Assembly (NCBI RefSeq): GCF_900156045.1
Contig: NZ_FTMX01000013.1
Coordinates: 1-64,000 of the forward strand
Direction of reading: 5' to 3'
Length of the DNA: 64,000 bases
Source: Peribacillus simplex
GTDB taxonomy: Bacteria; Bacillota; Bacilli; Bacillales; DSM-1321
A model generated the notes under the pieces. That model saw only the letters and a list, made by a program, of their open reading frames with translations. It searched no databases and was not told the origin of the DNA. This document shows, one piece after another, positions 52,458-61,806 of the stretch; the first letter of the stretch is position 1, and each line of letters opens with the position of its first letter. Both the position numbers and the translations under genes were made by a program.

Positions 52458-53876
52458 TTAGACTGGAAGCTTTTTCCCGGTATCCGGCTTCAGCGCCGCA
52501 TTATATTTTGCCCGTTTCAGGAATTGCCCTTTTCCAGCTTCGCCTACAAATTGTTTGTCTTTAATGACGAATTGACCTCTCGATAAAACGGAAACTGGTT
52601 CACCTGTAATTTCCATACCTTCAAACGCATTATAATCTACAGCCATGTGATGAGTATCTGCAGAAATGGCCCTTTCAACTTTCGGGTCAAAAATGACAAT
52701 ATCAGCATCCGAGCCCACTGCAATCGTCCCTTTCTTAGGGAATAACCCAAATAGTTTGGCAGCACGCGTAGAGGTCATGTCCACGAATTGATTCAAGGTA
52801 ATACGCTCTTTCATGACCCCTTCAGAAAAGAGGATGCTCATGCGGTCCTCAATTGTTGGACCACCGTTCGGTATTTTCGTGAAATCTTCACGTCCAAGCT
52901 CCTTCTGTCCCTTAAAATCAAACGAGCATTGATCGGAGCCGATCGTTTGCAGCTGCCCCGTTTTCAAAGCATTCCATAGCACTTCCTGGTTTTTCTTCTC
53001 CCTTAACGGCGGGGACCATACATACTTAGATCCTTCGAAATGGGGCTTTTCAAGATAAGATTGGTCAAGAACCAAATATTGCGGACAAGTCTCCCCCCAA
53101 ATATCCACCCCTTTATTTCTTGCCTCAGTGATTTTTTCAACCGCATCTTCACAGGTGACATGAACCACATAGAGATGACCATTTGCCATTTCCGTCAGTT
53201 TAGCTGCCCGTCCAGTCGCTTCCCCTTCAAGCTCCGGAGGCCTTGTCAGTGCATGGTAAATTGGATCGGTGTTACCTTCAGCAAGCGCCTGCTTTGTAAG
53301 ATAATCGATGACATCACCATTTTCAGCGTGAACCATGACCAGTGCGCCAAGTTCCTTTGCTTGCAACAAAGTGCGGTATAACGTGGCATCATCAGCTTGA
53401 AAAACATTCTTGTAAGCCATGAAGACTTTAAAGGAAGAAATCCCTTCATTATCAATAATACTTGGCAGCTCAGCCAATACATCATCATTAATCTCACTGA
53501 TCATTAAATGAAAACCATAATCTATGGCCGCTTTTTCATTGGCCTTCTCATGCCATGTTTCAATTGCTTTCTTTAACGGCACCCCTTTTTCGGTCAGACA
53601 AAAGTCGATGATCGTTGTTGTGCCTCCATATGCAGCAGCAATCGTCCCCGTTTCATAATCATCCTTTGTCGTTGTCCCTCCAAACGGCATATCGAGATGG
53701 GTATGCGGATCAATGCCCCCCGGAAAAATATAAGCGCCTTTTGCATCAATGATTTCAGCCCCCTCAGACGACAGGTCCTTGCCAATCATTGCAATCTTCT
53801 CATTTTCAATCAATATATCCGCCTGATACGTATCTGCAGCGGTTGCAATCGTTCCATTTTTAATGATTTTCTTCAT
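52458..53876 (-). CDS. hydA: dihydropyrimidinase (D-hydantoinase family)
   Basis: About 472 residues, cyclic amidohydrolase fold: GGIDPHTHLDMPFGGT (metal His pair), GISSFKVFMAYK (carboxylated Lys), VHAENGD, VVHVTCEDA, and GSDQCSFDFK. It opens dihydrouracil to N-carbamoyl-beta-alanine. The flanking PreTA reductase and permease support dihydropyrimidinase rather than an isolated hydantoinase. ATG at 53876 has GAGGGG upstream; it overlaps the preA stop region. Confidence 0.92.
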   Translation of the reverse strand: MKKIIKNGTIATAADTYQADILIENEKIAMIGKDLSSEGAEIIDAKGAYIFPGGIDPHTHLDMPFGGTTTKDDYETGTIAAAYGGTTTIIDFCLTEKGVPLKKAIETWHEKANEKAAIDYGFHLMISEINDDVLAELPSIIDNEGISSFKVFMAYKNVFQADDATLYRTLLQAKELGALVMVHAENGDVIDYLTKQALAEGNTDPIYHALTRPPELEGEATGRAAKLTEMANGHLYVVHVTCEDAVEKITEARNKGVDIWGETCPQYLVLDQSYLEKPHFEGSKYVWSPPLREKKNQEVLWNALKTGQLQTIGSDQCSFDFKGQKELGREDFTKIPNGGPTIEDRMSILFSEGVMKERITLNQFVDMTSTRAAKLFGLFPKKGTIAVGSDADIVIFDPKVERAISADTHHMAVDYNAFEGMEITGEPVSVLSRGQFVIKDKQFVGEAGKGQFLKRAKYNAALKPDTGKKLPV

Positions 53877-53890
53877 CTTCGACCCCTCCA

Positions 53891-55177
53891 TCATTTTACG
53901 AAATCAACACTTTCACTGCTTATGCCCCCAAGGAACGACTGGCGTTCATTCCATGTCATTGGCGGTAATTCATTTGTCAATTCGATCATATCGATCGCCC
54001 CATCGACCGGACAGACGATCGAGCAAAGATTACAGCCTACGCAATCTTCTTCGCGCACTCTCAAGAAGGAGCTGCCTGATGTATCCTTTAACATATCTAT
54101 ACATTGGTGAGATGTATCTTCACACGCAATATGGCATTTATTGCAGTTAATGCACACATCATTATTAATGCGCGCGACGACCTTGTAATTAAGATCTAAA
54201 TTCCCCCAGTCGGAATAACGCGGCACCGACTTACCAACAATATCCATCACAGAAGAAATCCCTTTTTCATCAAGGTAATTGGACAGGCCATCAATCAAGT
54301 CTTCTACTATTCTAAAACCGTGATGCATGGCAGCCGTACAAATTTGAACTCCAGTCGAACCCATCAATAAAAATTCAACCGTATCCTGCCAATTTGAAAT
54401 GCCGCCTATTCCGGAAATGGGAACATTGATCATTTTATTCCTTGCACACTCAGCCACCATATTCAAAGCAATCGGCTTCACGGCGGGACCGCAATACCCT
54501 CCATGAGCCCCCTTGCCGCCTACATGGGGAATCGTATTCCATGAATGGATGTCCACTCCTGCCAAGCTGTTGATCGTATTGATCATGCTTATTGCATCCG
54601 CACCGCCGCGCACCGCCGCTTCAGCCGTAACCGTAATGTCGGTTATATTGGGTGTAAGCTTGACGATGACGGGTTTGGATGCAGCTTCCTTCGCCCAGTA
54701 TGTTTGCTTTTCGACAAGCTCGGGAACCTGTCCCGAAGCAGCTCCCATCCCACGCTCTGCCATACCGTGCGGGCAACCAAAGTTCAACTCGTAACCATCG
54801 ACCCCTACATCTTCTATTCGCTTGATGATTTCATGCCACTTTTCCTGTTGTGGCTCCACCATCACCGATGCAATGATTGCATGATCAGGGAACCTCTTCT
54901 TCGTTTCATATATTTCTTTCAGATTCACTTCAAGTGGACGATCCGTAATCAATTCTATATTGTTGAACCCGGCAACTCTCTGTCCATTAAAGCCGACCGC
55001 TGCAAAACGTGATGAGACATTCAGGATGGGTTCACCCAATGTCTTCCAAACAGCTCCGCCCCAGCCAGCTTCAAATGCGCGCTGGACTTGATAACCCGAA
55101 TTGGTAGGTGGTGCAGAAGCAAGCCAAAAAGGATTGGGGGATTTAATACCTGCAAGATCAATTGATAAATCAGCCAT
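53891..55177 (-). CDS. preA: NAD-dependent dihydropyrimidine dehydrogenase subunit PreA
   Basis: About 428 residues: an FMN-binding dihydroorotate-dehydrogenase-like barrel (about 1-310; LASAPPTNSGYQVQRAFEAG, ELNFGCPHGM, SGIGGISNWQDTVEFL) and a C-terminal pair of 4Fe-4S clusters (CINCNKCHIACEDT..C and CVGCNLCSIVC). With PreT it interconverts uracil or thymine and the dihydro-form. Start at 55177 after TTAGGAGG. Confidence 0.94.
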   Translation of the reverse strand: MADLSIDLAGIKSPNPFWLASAPPTNSGYQVQRAFEAGWGGAVWKTLGEPILNVSSRFAAVGFNGQRVAGFNNIELITDRPLEVNLKEIYETKKRFPDHAIIASVMVEPQQEKWHEIIKRIEDVGVDGYELNFGCPHGMAERGMGAASGQVPELVEKQTYWAKEAASKPVIVKLTPNITDITVTAEAAVRGGADAISMINTINSLAGVDIHSWNTIPHVGGKGAHGGYCGPAVKPIALNMVAECARNKMINVPISGIGGISNWQDTVEFLLMGSTGVQICTAAMHHGFRIVEDLIDGLSNYLDEKGISSVMDIVGKSVPRYSDWGNLDLNYKVVARINNDVCINCNKCHIACEDTSHQCIDMLKDTSGSSFLRVREEDCVGCNLCSIVCPVDGAIDMIELTNELPPMTWNERQSFLGGISSESVDFVK

Positions 55178-55203
55178 GATAAGCCTCCTAATTTTCATAG
55201 TTA

Positions 55204-56568
55204 TTAAGCAATATCCACCGCTTCGCCCATCAAAATCGAGTCAATTTCATAGGCTGTCTTCTTCCCTTGCTGGGCAGCTGAAACAACCATTGCCTCACCT
55301 TGGCCTTTACCGAAGATCACGTCACCGCACGCAAAAATCTTTTCATTCGATGTCCTATAGGAATCACCCTCCAATGTTACGACACCATCATCATGCTGGA
55401 TGCCGAACTGTTCAATCAACCCTACATACCTGGATTGGCCTATAGCTCGAATGACCCCATCGACCGGTATGACGAACTCTGATCCGGAAATTTGGACTGG
55501 ACGGCGCCGGCCATCTTCCCCCGCCTCGCTAAGCACCATCTTCACGCACTCGATGCCCGTAACTTGACCGCTTTCATCCGAGAGTATCCTGGAAGGGGCA
55601 GTCAGCCAGTGAAACCCGACACCTTCTTGTTTGGCAAACTCATATTCAAAATCATAGGCTGTCATTTCCTTTTGGGTACGACGATAAATAATGCTCACCT
55701 GTTCGGCGCCCAGGCGTACAGAACAGGTCGCGGCATCGATCGCCGTGTTTCCAGCCCCAATAACCGCCATCTTCTTCCCAATGAATTTATCAGTGATTGC
55801 CCCTGTTTTCGTCGCTTTCACGAAATCGATTGCATCATAAACGTCAGCCAAATCCTCCCCTTCAATTCCAAGCTTAGGAACATCGGACATGCCGATCGCT
55901 AAAATGACCGCATCATAGTCGGCAGTCAGCTGATTTGCGGAAACATCCACTCCGACCCTTGTATTCGTTTTAATATCAACATCCAAACTCTTTACTTGTT
56001 CAACTTCCCAATAAGAAATGCTTTGAGGTAAACGGAACGATACAATTCCGTATGTATTTAATCCGCCTGGATTCTTTTCAGCTTCGAAAATGGTTACACT
56101 GTAGCCAAGCAAGGCTAACTCCCTTGCTGCAGACAAACCCGCCGGACCGCTTCCTACAATGGCAACTTTTTTGCCATTCTTCTTACCGGCCTTGAATAGG
56201 GCTTGTTTATTTTGGATGGCCCAATCTGTGGAATAACGCTGGAGATTGCCAATCATGATTGGCTTTGTAGAATGGTTCAGGACACATGCCCCCTCACATA
56301 ACTCTTCTGTCGGACATACCCGCGCACAGCTGGCACCGACAGGATTGGCTGTCATGATCGTCTTGGCCGACCCTTTAAAATTACCTGAAGCTATCTTCTT
56401 AATAAAACCTGGAATATCAATTCCGGTCGGACAGGCTTGGATGCATGGGGCATCATAGCAGTATAAACATCGATTCGATTCTTCCAAAGCTTCCCTCGGG
56501 GATAAACCCCTCTCCGCTTCCTGAAAGTTAATCTCCAGATCACCTTTTAACGGGCTCGTCATACTCAT
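55204..56568 (-). CDS. preT: NAD-dependent dihydropyrimidine dehydrogenase subunit PreT
   Basis: 454 residues, glutamate-synthase-small-subunit-like. An N-terminal Fe-S region (CLYCYDAPCIQACPTGID and CARVCPTEELCEGAC) is followed by an FAD site (VAIVGSGPAGLSAARELAL) and an NAD site (MAVIGAGNTAIDAATCSVRL). It feeds NADH electrons through flavin and clusters to PreA. First gene of the operon; about 700 bases of AT-rich DNA lie upstream. Confidence 0.94.
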   Translation of the reverse strand: MSMTSPLKGDLEINFQEAERGLSPREALEESNRCLYCYDAPCIQACPTGIDIPGFIKKIASGNFKGSAKTIMTANPVGASCARVCPTEELCEGACVLNHSTKPIMIGNLQRYSTDWAIQNKQALFKAGKKNGKKVAIVGSGPAGLSAARELALLGYSVTIFEAEKNPGGLNTYGIVSFRLPQSISYWEVEQVKSLDVDIKTNTRVGVDVSANQLTADYDAVILAIGMSDVPKLGIEGEDLADVYDAIDFVKATKTGAITDKFIGKKMAVIGAGNTAIDAATCSVRLGAEQVSIIYRRTQKEMTAYDFEYEFAKQEGVGFHWLTAPSRILSDESGQVTGIECVKMVLSEAGEDGRRRPVQISGSEFVIPVDGVIRAIGQSRYVGLIEQFGIQHDDGVVTLEGDSYRTSNEKIFACGDVIFGKGQGEAMVVSAAQQGKKTAYEIDSILMGEAVDIA

Positions 56569-57056
56569 CCACTATTTCTCCTTCCAAACATTTATTTTTG
56601 AAAAATAAAAAAGGGAGGAATTGATTTTCTTTCCACTGTCCTCATATTTAAACGATTGAAAGCATTGCCAACATGGTTTTCATCAATGTATTCAACTAAC
56701 AGTCATGGCGATTTCCCAGCCAAAATTCTCTCGTTTTGTTTATTATTTTCTATCATTCTCTCACTGGTCACGCCTCGGTCCCTGCTTCCTTCTAACACAA
56801 AAAGCCCCCCTACTAATCTTAAAAACTCAAATCCTGATGATAAATCAGAGAATTGAGTATTCTTTATTTTATAATGTTAAAAAGTAAGTTACATTATACA
56901 AAGTGTAAAGTATTTCCATATGTTAGATATGCAATATGTAATAATCATGTTATATTTCCTAACAATAAGTGATAAACATCGTCATTTTTCTACATTCAAA
57001 CGTACTTTTCATCCTACTTATTGATATTCTTTGGATGATTTTTTCTGAAGGCCTAA
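56569..57056. other. AT-rich intergenic region upstream of preT
   Basis: About 490 bases with no convincing gene. It should contain the preT promoter and PucR site, but I could not identify them. Short frames on the plus strand (56656-56887) have no ribosome site and biased composition, and I do not count them. Confidence 0.5.
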
Positions 57057-57263
57057 TTATCAACACTTTGTCCACATAAAAAAAAATCCCGGAAACTCAA
57101 ATCTTGGTTTCCTGGGTCTTTTCACTTTTATCCACAACTTATTCACATATTATATGGCATTATTCTCTTTGTTTTTGCAGAACAGAAGCATTCCACCAAA
57201 AGTTATCCACATTAATGAATCGACTTTTCCACTTATCAACAAACAGTTAACAATTTATCAACA
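57057..57263 (+). promoter_or_regulatory. cluster of seven DnaA-box-like 9-mers
   Basis: All on the plus strand: TTATCAACA (57057), TTGTCCACA (57068), TTATCCACA (57128), TTATTCACA (57139), TTATCCACA (57203), TTATCAACA (57233) and TTATCAACA (57255). Three match TTATNCACA exactly. The cluster lies between hflX and the preT upstream region, partly over the hflX terminator. Confidence 0.7.
57087..57117 (-). terminator. terminator after hflX
   Basis: Stem CCCAGGAAAC / GTTTCCGGG on the minus strand (one wobble), followed by T9. Confidence 0.75.
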
Positions 57264-57270
57264 GGCAGGT

Positions 57271-58536
57271 TCATTCCGGATGAATAACGTATCGTTTATA
57301 TTTCTCATAATCCGTTTTCTTGCACTCAAGCTTTATTCGATATCCGATTGCTTCATATTCTGTTTCCGTTATGTGACCATTTTCATTGAAATAAGAAACC
57401 AGCTGCCCTAGCTCAAATGGAATCAGCATTTCACAGCGAATATAGTCGACAAAAATATGCTTACGAATTTGATCTATCAATTCCTCGATGCCAACTTTGT
57501 TTTTCGCTGACATATACACAGAACCACGATTCACCTGGGGAATATCCAAATCGGTAAGGTCCGCTTTATTATAAGCAAAAATCGTTGGAATCCCTTTAAT
57601 GCCTATCTCGTTTAAAGTCTTATCCGTTATCTCTATTTGCTGCTCATGATTAGGATTGGAAAAATCGACAACATGGATTAACAGGTCCGCTTCTACCACT
57701 TCTTCCAATGTGGAGCGAAATGCTTTCACGAGATGATGGGGCAATTTAGACACAAACCCCACTGTATCCGTCAATAAAAATTCCTTTTTATCCGGCAGCG
57801 GGATGTTTCGGACGGATGTCTCAAGCGTAGCGAACAGCATATCCTTCTCAAACACCTGCTTCTCGGCCGTTGGGTGGAACATCTCAATCAGAGCATTCAT
57901 GATCGAAGATTTTCCTGCATTGGTATAACCGACTAAGGATACAACAGGGATGGCATTCTTTTTCCGCTGCTTCCTCTGCGTTTGCCGGTGTGCAACAAGG
58001 TCTTCCAGTTCTTTATTCAAAACACTTATATTTTCCTCGATTCTCCTGCGGTCAAGCTCCAACTGCTTTTCACCTGCACCTTTGTTTGTACCGACCCCGC
58101 CACTCTGACGGCCTAATGACTCCCTCAAACCAACGAGACGCGGGAGCATATACTGAAGCTTTGCCACTTCTACCTGAAGCTGAGCTTCCTTCGTTTTCGC
58201 CCGATGCGCGAAGATGTCCAGAATTAAGATTGTCCGGTCGATCACCTTGCAATCCATGTCCCTCTCCAAATTACGAAGTTGCGAAGGGGAGAGCTGATCA
58301 TTAAAAATGACGACATTAGCTTCTTTATGCTCAACGAGATTTTTCACTTCCTCGATCTTCCCGGTGCCGATAAAATGTGATGAGTTCACCCGATGCAAAT
58401 TTTGTGTGATGGTCCCTGCAACCTCTACCTCACATGCTTCCGTTAAATTGGCCAATTCCTCCATTGAATACTCAAAATCCTTTTGACCGTTGAGATTAAC
58501 TCCAACCAAGATTGCCCTCTGCTGTAATTCCATCAT
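57271..58536 (-). CDS. hflX: GTPase HflX
   Basis: 421 residues: N-terminal HflX domain (about 1-190; NDQLSPSQLRNLERDMDCKV, RTILILDIFAHRAKTKEAQL), a coiled linker, and the G domain with G1 GYTNAGKSS, G3 DTVGF, G4 NKAD and G5 MSAKN. It binds the 50S subunit and splits stalled or hibernating ribosomes. Starts at ATGATG. No hfq neighbour, as usual in Bacillus. Confidence 0.94.
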   Translation of the reverse strand: MMELQQRAILVGVNLNGQKDFEYSMEELANLTEACEVEVAGTITQNLHRVNSSHFIGTGKIEEVKNLVEHKEANVVIFNDQLSPSQLRNLERDMDCKVIDRTILILDIFAHRAKTKEAQLQVEVAKLQYMLPRLVGLRESLGRQSGGVGTNKGAGEKQLELDRRRIEENISVLNKELEDLVAHRQTQRKQRKKNAIPVVSLVGYTNAGKSSIMNALIEMFHPTAEKQVFEKDMLFATLETSVRNIPLPDKKEFLLTDTVGFVSKLPHHLVKAFRSTLEEVVEADLLIHVVDFSNPNHEQQIEITDKTLNEIGIKGIPTIFAYNKADLTDLDIPQVNRGSVYMSAKNKVGIEELIDQIRKHIFVDYIRCEMLIPFELGQLVSYFNENGHITETEYEAIGYRIKLECKKTDYEKYKRYVIHPE

Positions 58537-58741
58537 TTCAAATCCCTTCCGTACATACCTTACTCCCTATATTATGCTTAAAAACCTATCATACTGCCTA
58601 AAAGCCAGCCACATTGTAGCATTGTTGCCCAAGTTTAACGGGCTTCCCTTTACTATAAAAGAAAATTTAACAAAAAAATAACGGGACCGATTACTTTTTT
58701 CAAAGTTTCACATGAAACAATTGGAAAACTCATAAATAAGA

Positions 58742-58778
58742 GCTCCCTGATGCACCTTAAGATGCACCAGGGAGCCCA
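58742..58778 (-). terminator. terminator after cadA
   Basis: Stem GCTCCCTGATGCACCTT and complement (one or two mismatches) with short AA loop, close to the cadA stop. Confidence 0.75.
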
Positions 58779-58785
58779 TAATATT

Positions 58786-60909
58786 CTATTCTTTTATCCT
58801 CAATAACCTAAGACTATTCAATGTAACTAATAACGTCGCACCCATATCGGCAAAAATCGCCATCCAAAGTGTTAACCAGCCCGGCGCTATCAATAATAAG
58901 GCCAGGATTTTAATCACCAATGAAAACGTGATATTCTGCTTAATGATTTTTAATGTTTTGCGGCTTAAGCGGATTGTATAAGGCAGCTTCGATAAGTCAT
59001 CACCCATTAAGGCAATATCGGCTGTTTCAAGGGCCGTATCTGTACCCGCCCCGCCCATTGCGATTCCTACCGTGGAAGCTGCCAAGGCCGGGGCATCATT
59101 GACACCATCGCCTACCATGGCCACTCGATCATATTTTTGTTTCCATCGTTTGATGATTGTCAATTTATCTTGTGGCAATAGCTCCGCCTCGATCTCATGA
59201 ACGCCAGCTGCCGCTCCAATAGCTTTAGCTGTTCCGATATTATCCCCGGTCAGCATGATCGTTTTTTCAATGCCCAATGCATGCAGTTTCCGAATTGCTT
59301 CCTTACTGCTTTCCCTTATTTCATCAGACACTGCGATGAGTGCCAGGATCTTCACTTGATCACCAAGCACCATCACCGTTTTCCCTGTATTTTGATAGCG
59401 GCTGATTAATTTAAGCGCATCATCAGAGAAAACTAAACCTGCCTCTTCTTCAAAAAGGTTGGGTTTACCAATGTAATAGATTGTTTGATTGATTTTCCCC
59501 TTTATACCTTTACCGGTGATTGCAGTAAAATCCTCTACCAATAAAGAATGATAGTCCACATCGTGGTTTTCCGCCTTTTGAAGAATGGCCGTGGCAAGGG
59601 GGTGCTGTGACCTGCTTTCTAAAGCAGCAGCGATAGCCAACACGTCCTGTTCATTCAACTCATCAGCTAACACTGTGAAATCAGTCACTTCAGGTACGCC
59701 CTTTGTTAAAGTACCCGTTTTGTCAAACGCAATCGCCTTTAAGGCCCCCGCTTCCTCCAAATGGACCCCGCCTTTAATCAGCACACCATGTTTCGCAGCA
59801 TTTCCGATAGCTGTCACGATGGCAATGGGTGTAGAAATGACCAAAGCACAAGGACAACCGACAACAAGTACAGCCAACCCCCGGTAAATCCATTCACTCC
59901 AATCCCCGTTCATCACAATCGGGGGTAACACGGCAATGGCCAAGGCAATTAGCATAATGGCCGGCGTATAGAATTTTGCGAATTTATCCACAAAGGCTTG
60001 GGAAGGAGCTTTTTCGGCCTGTGCTTCTTCAACAAGGTGGATGATTTTTGCAATAGTCGTATCCTCGACTCGCTTCGTGACCTCCACTTCGAGCAACCCT
60101 TCACCATTTAAGGTTCCGGCAAACACTTCACCCTCAACCGTTTTAAAAACCGGCTCGGATTCCCCAGTAATGGCTGCTTGATTAAGTGTCGAGGCCCCTT
60201 TCATGATCCTGCCATCCATGGCAAGCTTTTGACCCGGTTTAACGATCATGGTGTCGCCCACTTCAATCTCATCAACAGCAACCATCATTTCGTGATGCCC
60301 CCTACGGATCAAGGCTTCTTTAGGCGCGATGTTCATTAATGATTCTATAGAATTACGGGCTTTATCCATCGAATATTTTTCCAGTGCTTCACTTATCGCA
60401 AAGAGGATGACGACAGTCGCCCCTTCGCCCCATTCACCAAGCACGGCCGCCCCGATGATGGCAACCGTCATAAGGGTGTGCATATCAAAGCGAAGCCTGA
60501 CAAGATTCTTCAATCCATTGACAAATAATGAATATCCCCCAACTATGATTGCAGCCGCATAACCGATCACCGGCATGATGCTTCCATCGGCATATCGATT
60601 ATCCAATATCCAGCTGATCAGCAAAAGGATAACCGAGAACACCACTTTTATATTTTCTTTTTGCTTCCAAAATGGTTCCTTTTGCTTTACCTGTTCCTGT
60701 TCACCGCGGATTCTCAGGTTATCAAAAGCACCCGCCTTTTCGATCTCTTCGATAGTCGCACTGCCCTGTACAGAAATCTTCGAGGCACCAAAGTTGATTT
60801 TAGCATCCTCCACACCCTCTAGTTCACGGACATTGTTCTCAAATTTAGCCGCACAATTCGTGCAGGATAGACCTTGGATACGATAGATTTTTAATGGGGA
60901 CTCAGCCAT
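58786..60909 (-). CDS. cadA: P1B-type heavy-metal ATPase, CadA-like (Cd/Zn/Co export)
   Basis: 707 residues: one HMA domain with GLSCTNCA (about 14-21), eight membrane segments, actuator ITGESEPV, the membrane metal site CPC (GCPCALVIST), phosphorylation DKTGTLTKG, and GDGVNDAPAL. CPC with flanking Lys fits the Zn2+/Cd2+/Pb2+ subgroup. The start overlaps the end of the regulator gene (ATGGCTGA), indicating coupled translation. It removes toxic divalent metals from the cytoplasm. Confidence 0.92.
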   Translation of the reverse strand: MAESPLKIYRIQGLSCTNCAAKFENNVRELEGVEDAKINFGASKISVQGSATIEEIEKAGAFDNLRIRGEQEQVKQKEPFWKQKENIKVVFSVILLLISWILDNRYADGSIMPVIGYAAAIIVGGYSLFVNGLKNLVRLRFDMHTLMTVAIIGAAVLGEWGEGATVVILFAISEALEKYSMDKARNSIESLMNIAPKEALIRRGHHEMMVAVDEIEVGDTMIVKPGQKLAMDGRIMKGASTLNQAAITGESEPVFKTVEGEVFAGTLNGEGLLEVEVTKRVEDTTIAKIIHLVEEAQAEKAPSQAFVDKFAKFYTPAIMLIALAIAVLPPIVMNGDWSEWIYRGLAVLVVGCPCALVISTPIAIVTAIGNAAKHGVLIKGGVHLEEAGALKAIAFDKTGTLTKGVPEVTDFTVLADELNEQDVLAIAAALESRSQHPLATAILQKAENHDVDYHSLLVEDFTAITGKGIKGKINQTIYYIGKPNLFEEEAGLVFSDDALKLISRYQNTGKTVMVLGDQVKILALIAVSDEIRESSKEAIRKLHALGIEKTIMLTGDNIGTAKAIGAAAGVHEIEAELLPQDKLTIIKRWKQKYDRVAMVGDGVNDAPALAASTVGIAMGGAGTDTALETADIALMGDDLSKLPYTIRLSRKTLKIIKQNITFSLVIKILALLLIAPGWLTLWMAIFADMGATLLVTLNSLRLLRIKE

Positions 60910-61273
60910 CGACCCTTACCTCCTGCTGATGTTCTAATGCAATGAGGATTAATTGCTTTATATGGTGATCATCCAAAGAATAAAAAGCCAACTTTCCTTC
61001 TTTTCGGTATTTTACGATTGCGTGTTTATAAAGGGTACGAAGATGATGTGACGTTGTAGCCATCGAAGCACCAATGATATGGGCCAGGTCGCACACACAC
61101 AATTCCTCGTCCTTACAGAGCGCATAAGCTATCTTCGCCCTATTTTCATCTCCGATAACTTTAAACAGCTTCGACACGCTGGATATATTCACCTGGTTCA
61201 TTTCCTCGTGAATGCGATTAACCTTTACTTCATCATGCAGGTGGACATCACAGATATCTTTCAGTTCCGTCAT
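60902..61273 (-). CDS. cadC: ArsR/SmtB family metal repressor CadC
   Basis: About 123 residues: N-terminal CDVH and ELCVCDLA (the CadC Cys metal site combining N-terminal and alpha-4 Cys), winged helix with IIGASMATTSHHLRTL and wing YRKEGKLAFYSL. It binds DNA when metal-free and releases it on Cd2+, Pb2+ or Zn2+. ATG at 61273 follows GAGGTGTGAG; a longer frame to 61294 is less likely. Operator candidates lie just upstream. Confidence 0.9.
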   Translation of the reverse strand: MTELKDICDVHLHDEVKVNRIHEEMNQVNISSVSKLFKVIGDENRAKIAYALCKDEELCVCDLAHIIGASMATTSHHLRTLYKHAIVKYRKEGKLAFYSLDDHHIKQLILIALEHQQEVRVDG

Positions 61274-61332
61274 CTTCTCACACCTCTCATTCAAATCTGC
61301 GTTTGATTATAATATAACACAATTCCCTGAAT

Positions 61333-61352
61333 ATTCAAATCTATATTTGAAT
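61333..61352. promoter_or_regulatory. CadC operator candidate
   Basis: ATTCAAAT-CTAT-ATTTGAAT, a perfect 8-base-arm inverted repeat with the TCAAAT/ATTTGA arms of cad operators. A second, imperfect TTCAAAT..TTTGAT lies at about 61291-61308 next to the start. Confidence 0.75.
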
Positions 61353-61374
61353 GTACAAGAATCTTTTCTCCTTC

Positions 61375-61655
61375 CTCACAGCGCCTTAGTGAAAGTGCCT
61401 ATATGTCTTTATATGTAGGCCATCGTTTTTTGTTTCACTTCGCAGCCGTTCCCCTGGAATTTCGCTGAACACAAAGGGCAGGCTGTCCTCTTTCCAGGGA
61501 ATCCATGAATCCCTGATCCGAAACTTCTATACTTCAGGCAAAAAAAGAAGGGACATAAATTCCTTCACGTCCCTTCAATCCAACGATTTCAGTAATTTCC
61601 TAATTGATGCCTTGATAAGTATAATATATTTAATTTAGTATTTTTTAGAAAAACT
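61375..61655. other. intergenic region with hairpins, no gene seen
   Basis: Contains a plus-strand hairpin at about 61398-61420 (GCCTATATGT / ATATGTAGGC, imperfect) followed by GTTTTTTG, the complementary arms TTCCCCTGGA and TCCAGGGAA, and a stem GAAGGGAC / GTCCCTTC at 61549-61577. No coding frame is convincing. It could hold a non-coding RNA or the remains of a repeat. Confidence 0.4.
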
Positions 61656-61671
61656 GTGATATACTTAGGCA

Positions 61672-61737
61672 AACCTTTTTTAGCGTTTTACTTTACTTGT
61701 ACCATTTACCCTGCTCATCGTTGGGCAGGGTTTTTTG
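61672..61737 (+). ncRNA. possible small RNA of about 65 nt
   Basis: On the plus strand an extended -10 (TGATATACT, -10 at 61660-61665) is followed at about 61708-61731 by a GC-rich hairpin ACCCTGC / GCAGGGT and T6, an intrinsic terminator with no gene in front of it. The -35 is poor. It lies between cadC and the convergent cold-shock gene. Confidence 0.3.
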
Positions 61738-61758
61738 TTATGTATTTTCACATAACAA

Positions 61759-61798
61759 AAAAAGACGGACCCTATAATTAGGATCCGTCTTTTTTTGT
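61759..61798. terminator. terminator after the cold-shock gene
   Basis: Stem AAAAAAGACGGA(Y)CC and complement with a short AT loop; T-rich on both strands, so bidirectional. Confidence 0.85.
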
Positions 61799-61806
61799 TA
61801 TTGAAA

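Noticed and set aside
56656..56887. Two overlapping 60-66 codon frames upstream of preT
   Set aside because: No ribosome site, low-complexity Ser/Leu composition and no neighbour context.
57057..57263. Chromosome replication origin
   Set aside because: DnaA boxes are present, but dnaA, dnaN and an obvious AT-rich unwinding element with a DnaA-trio are not; a DnaA-binding cluster is the safer reading.
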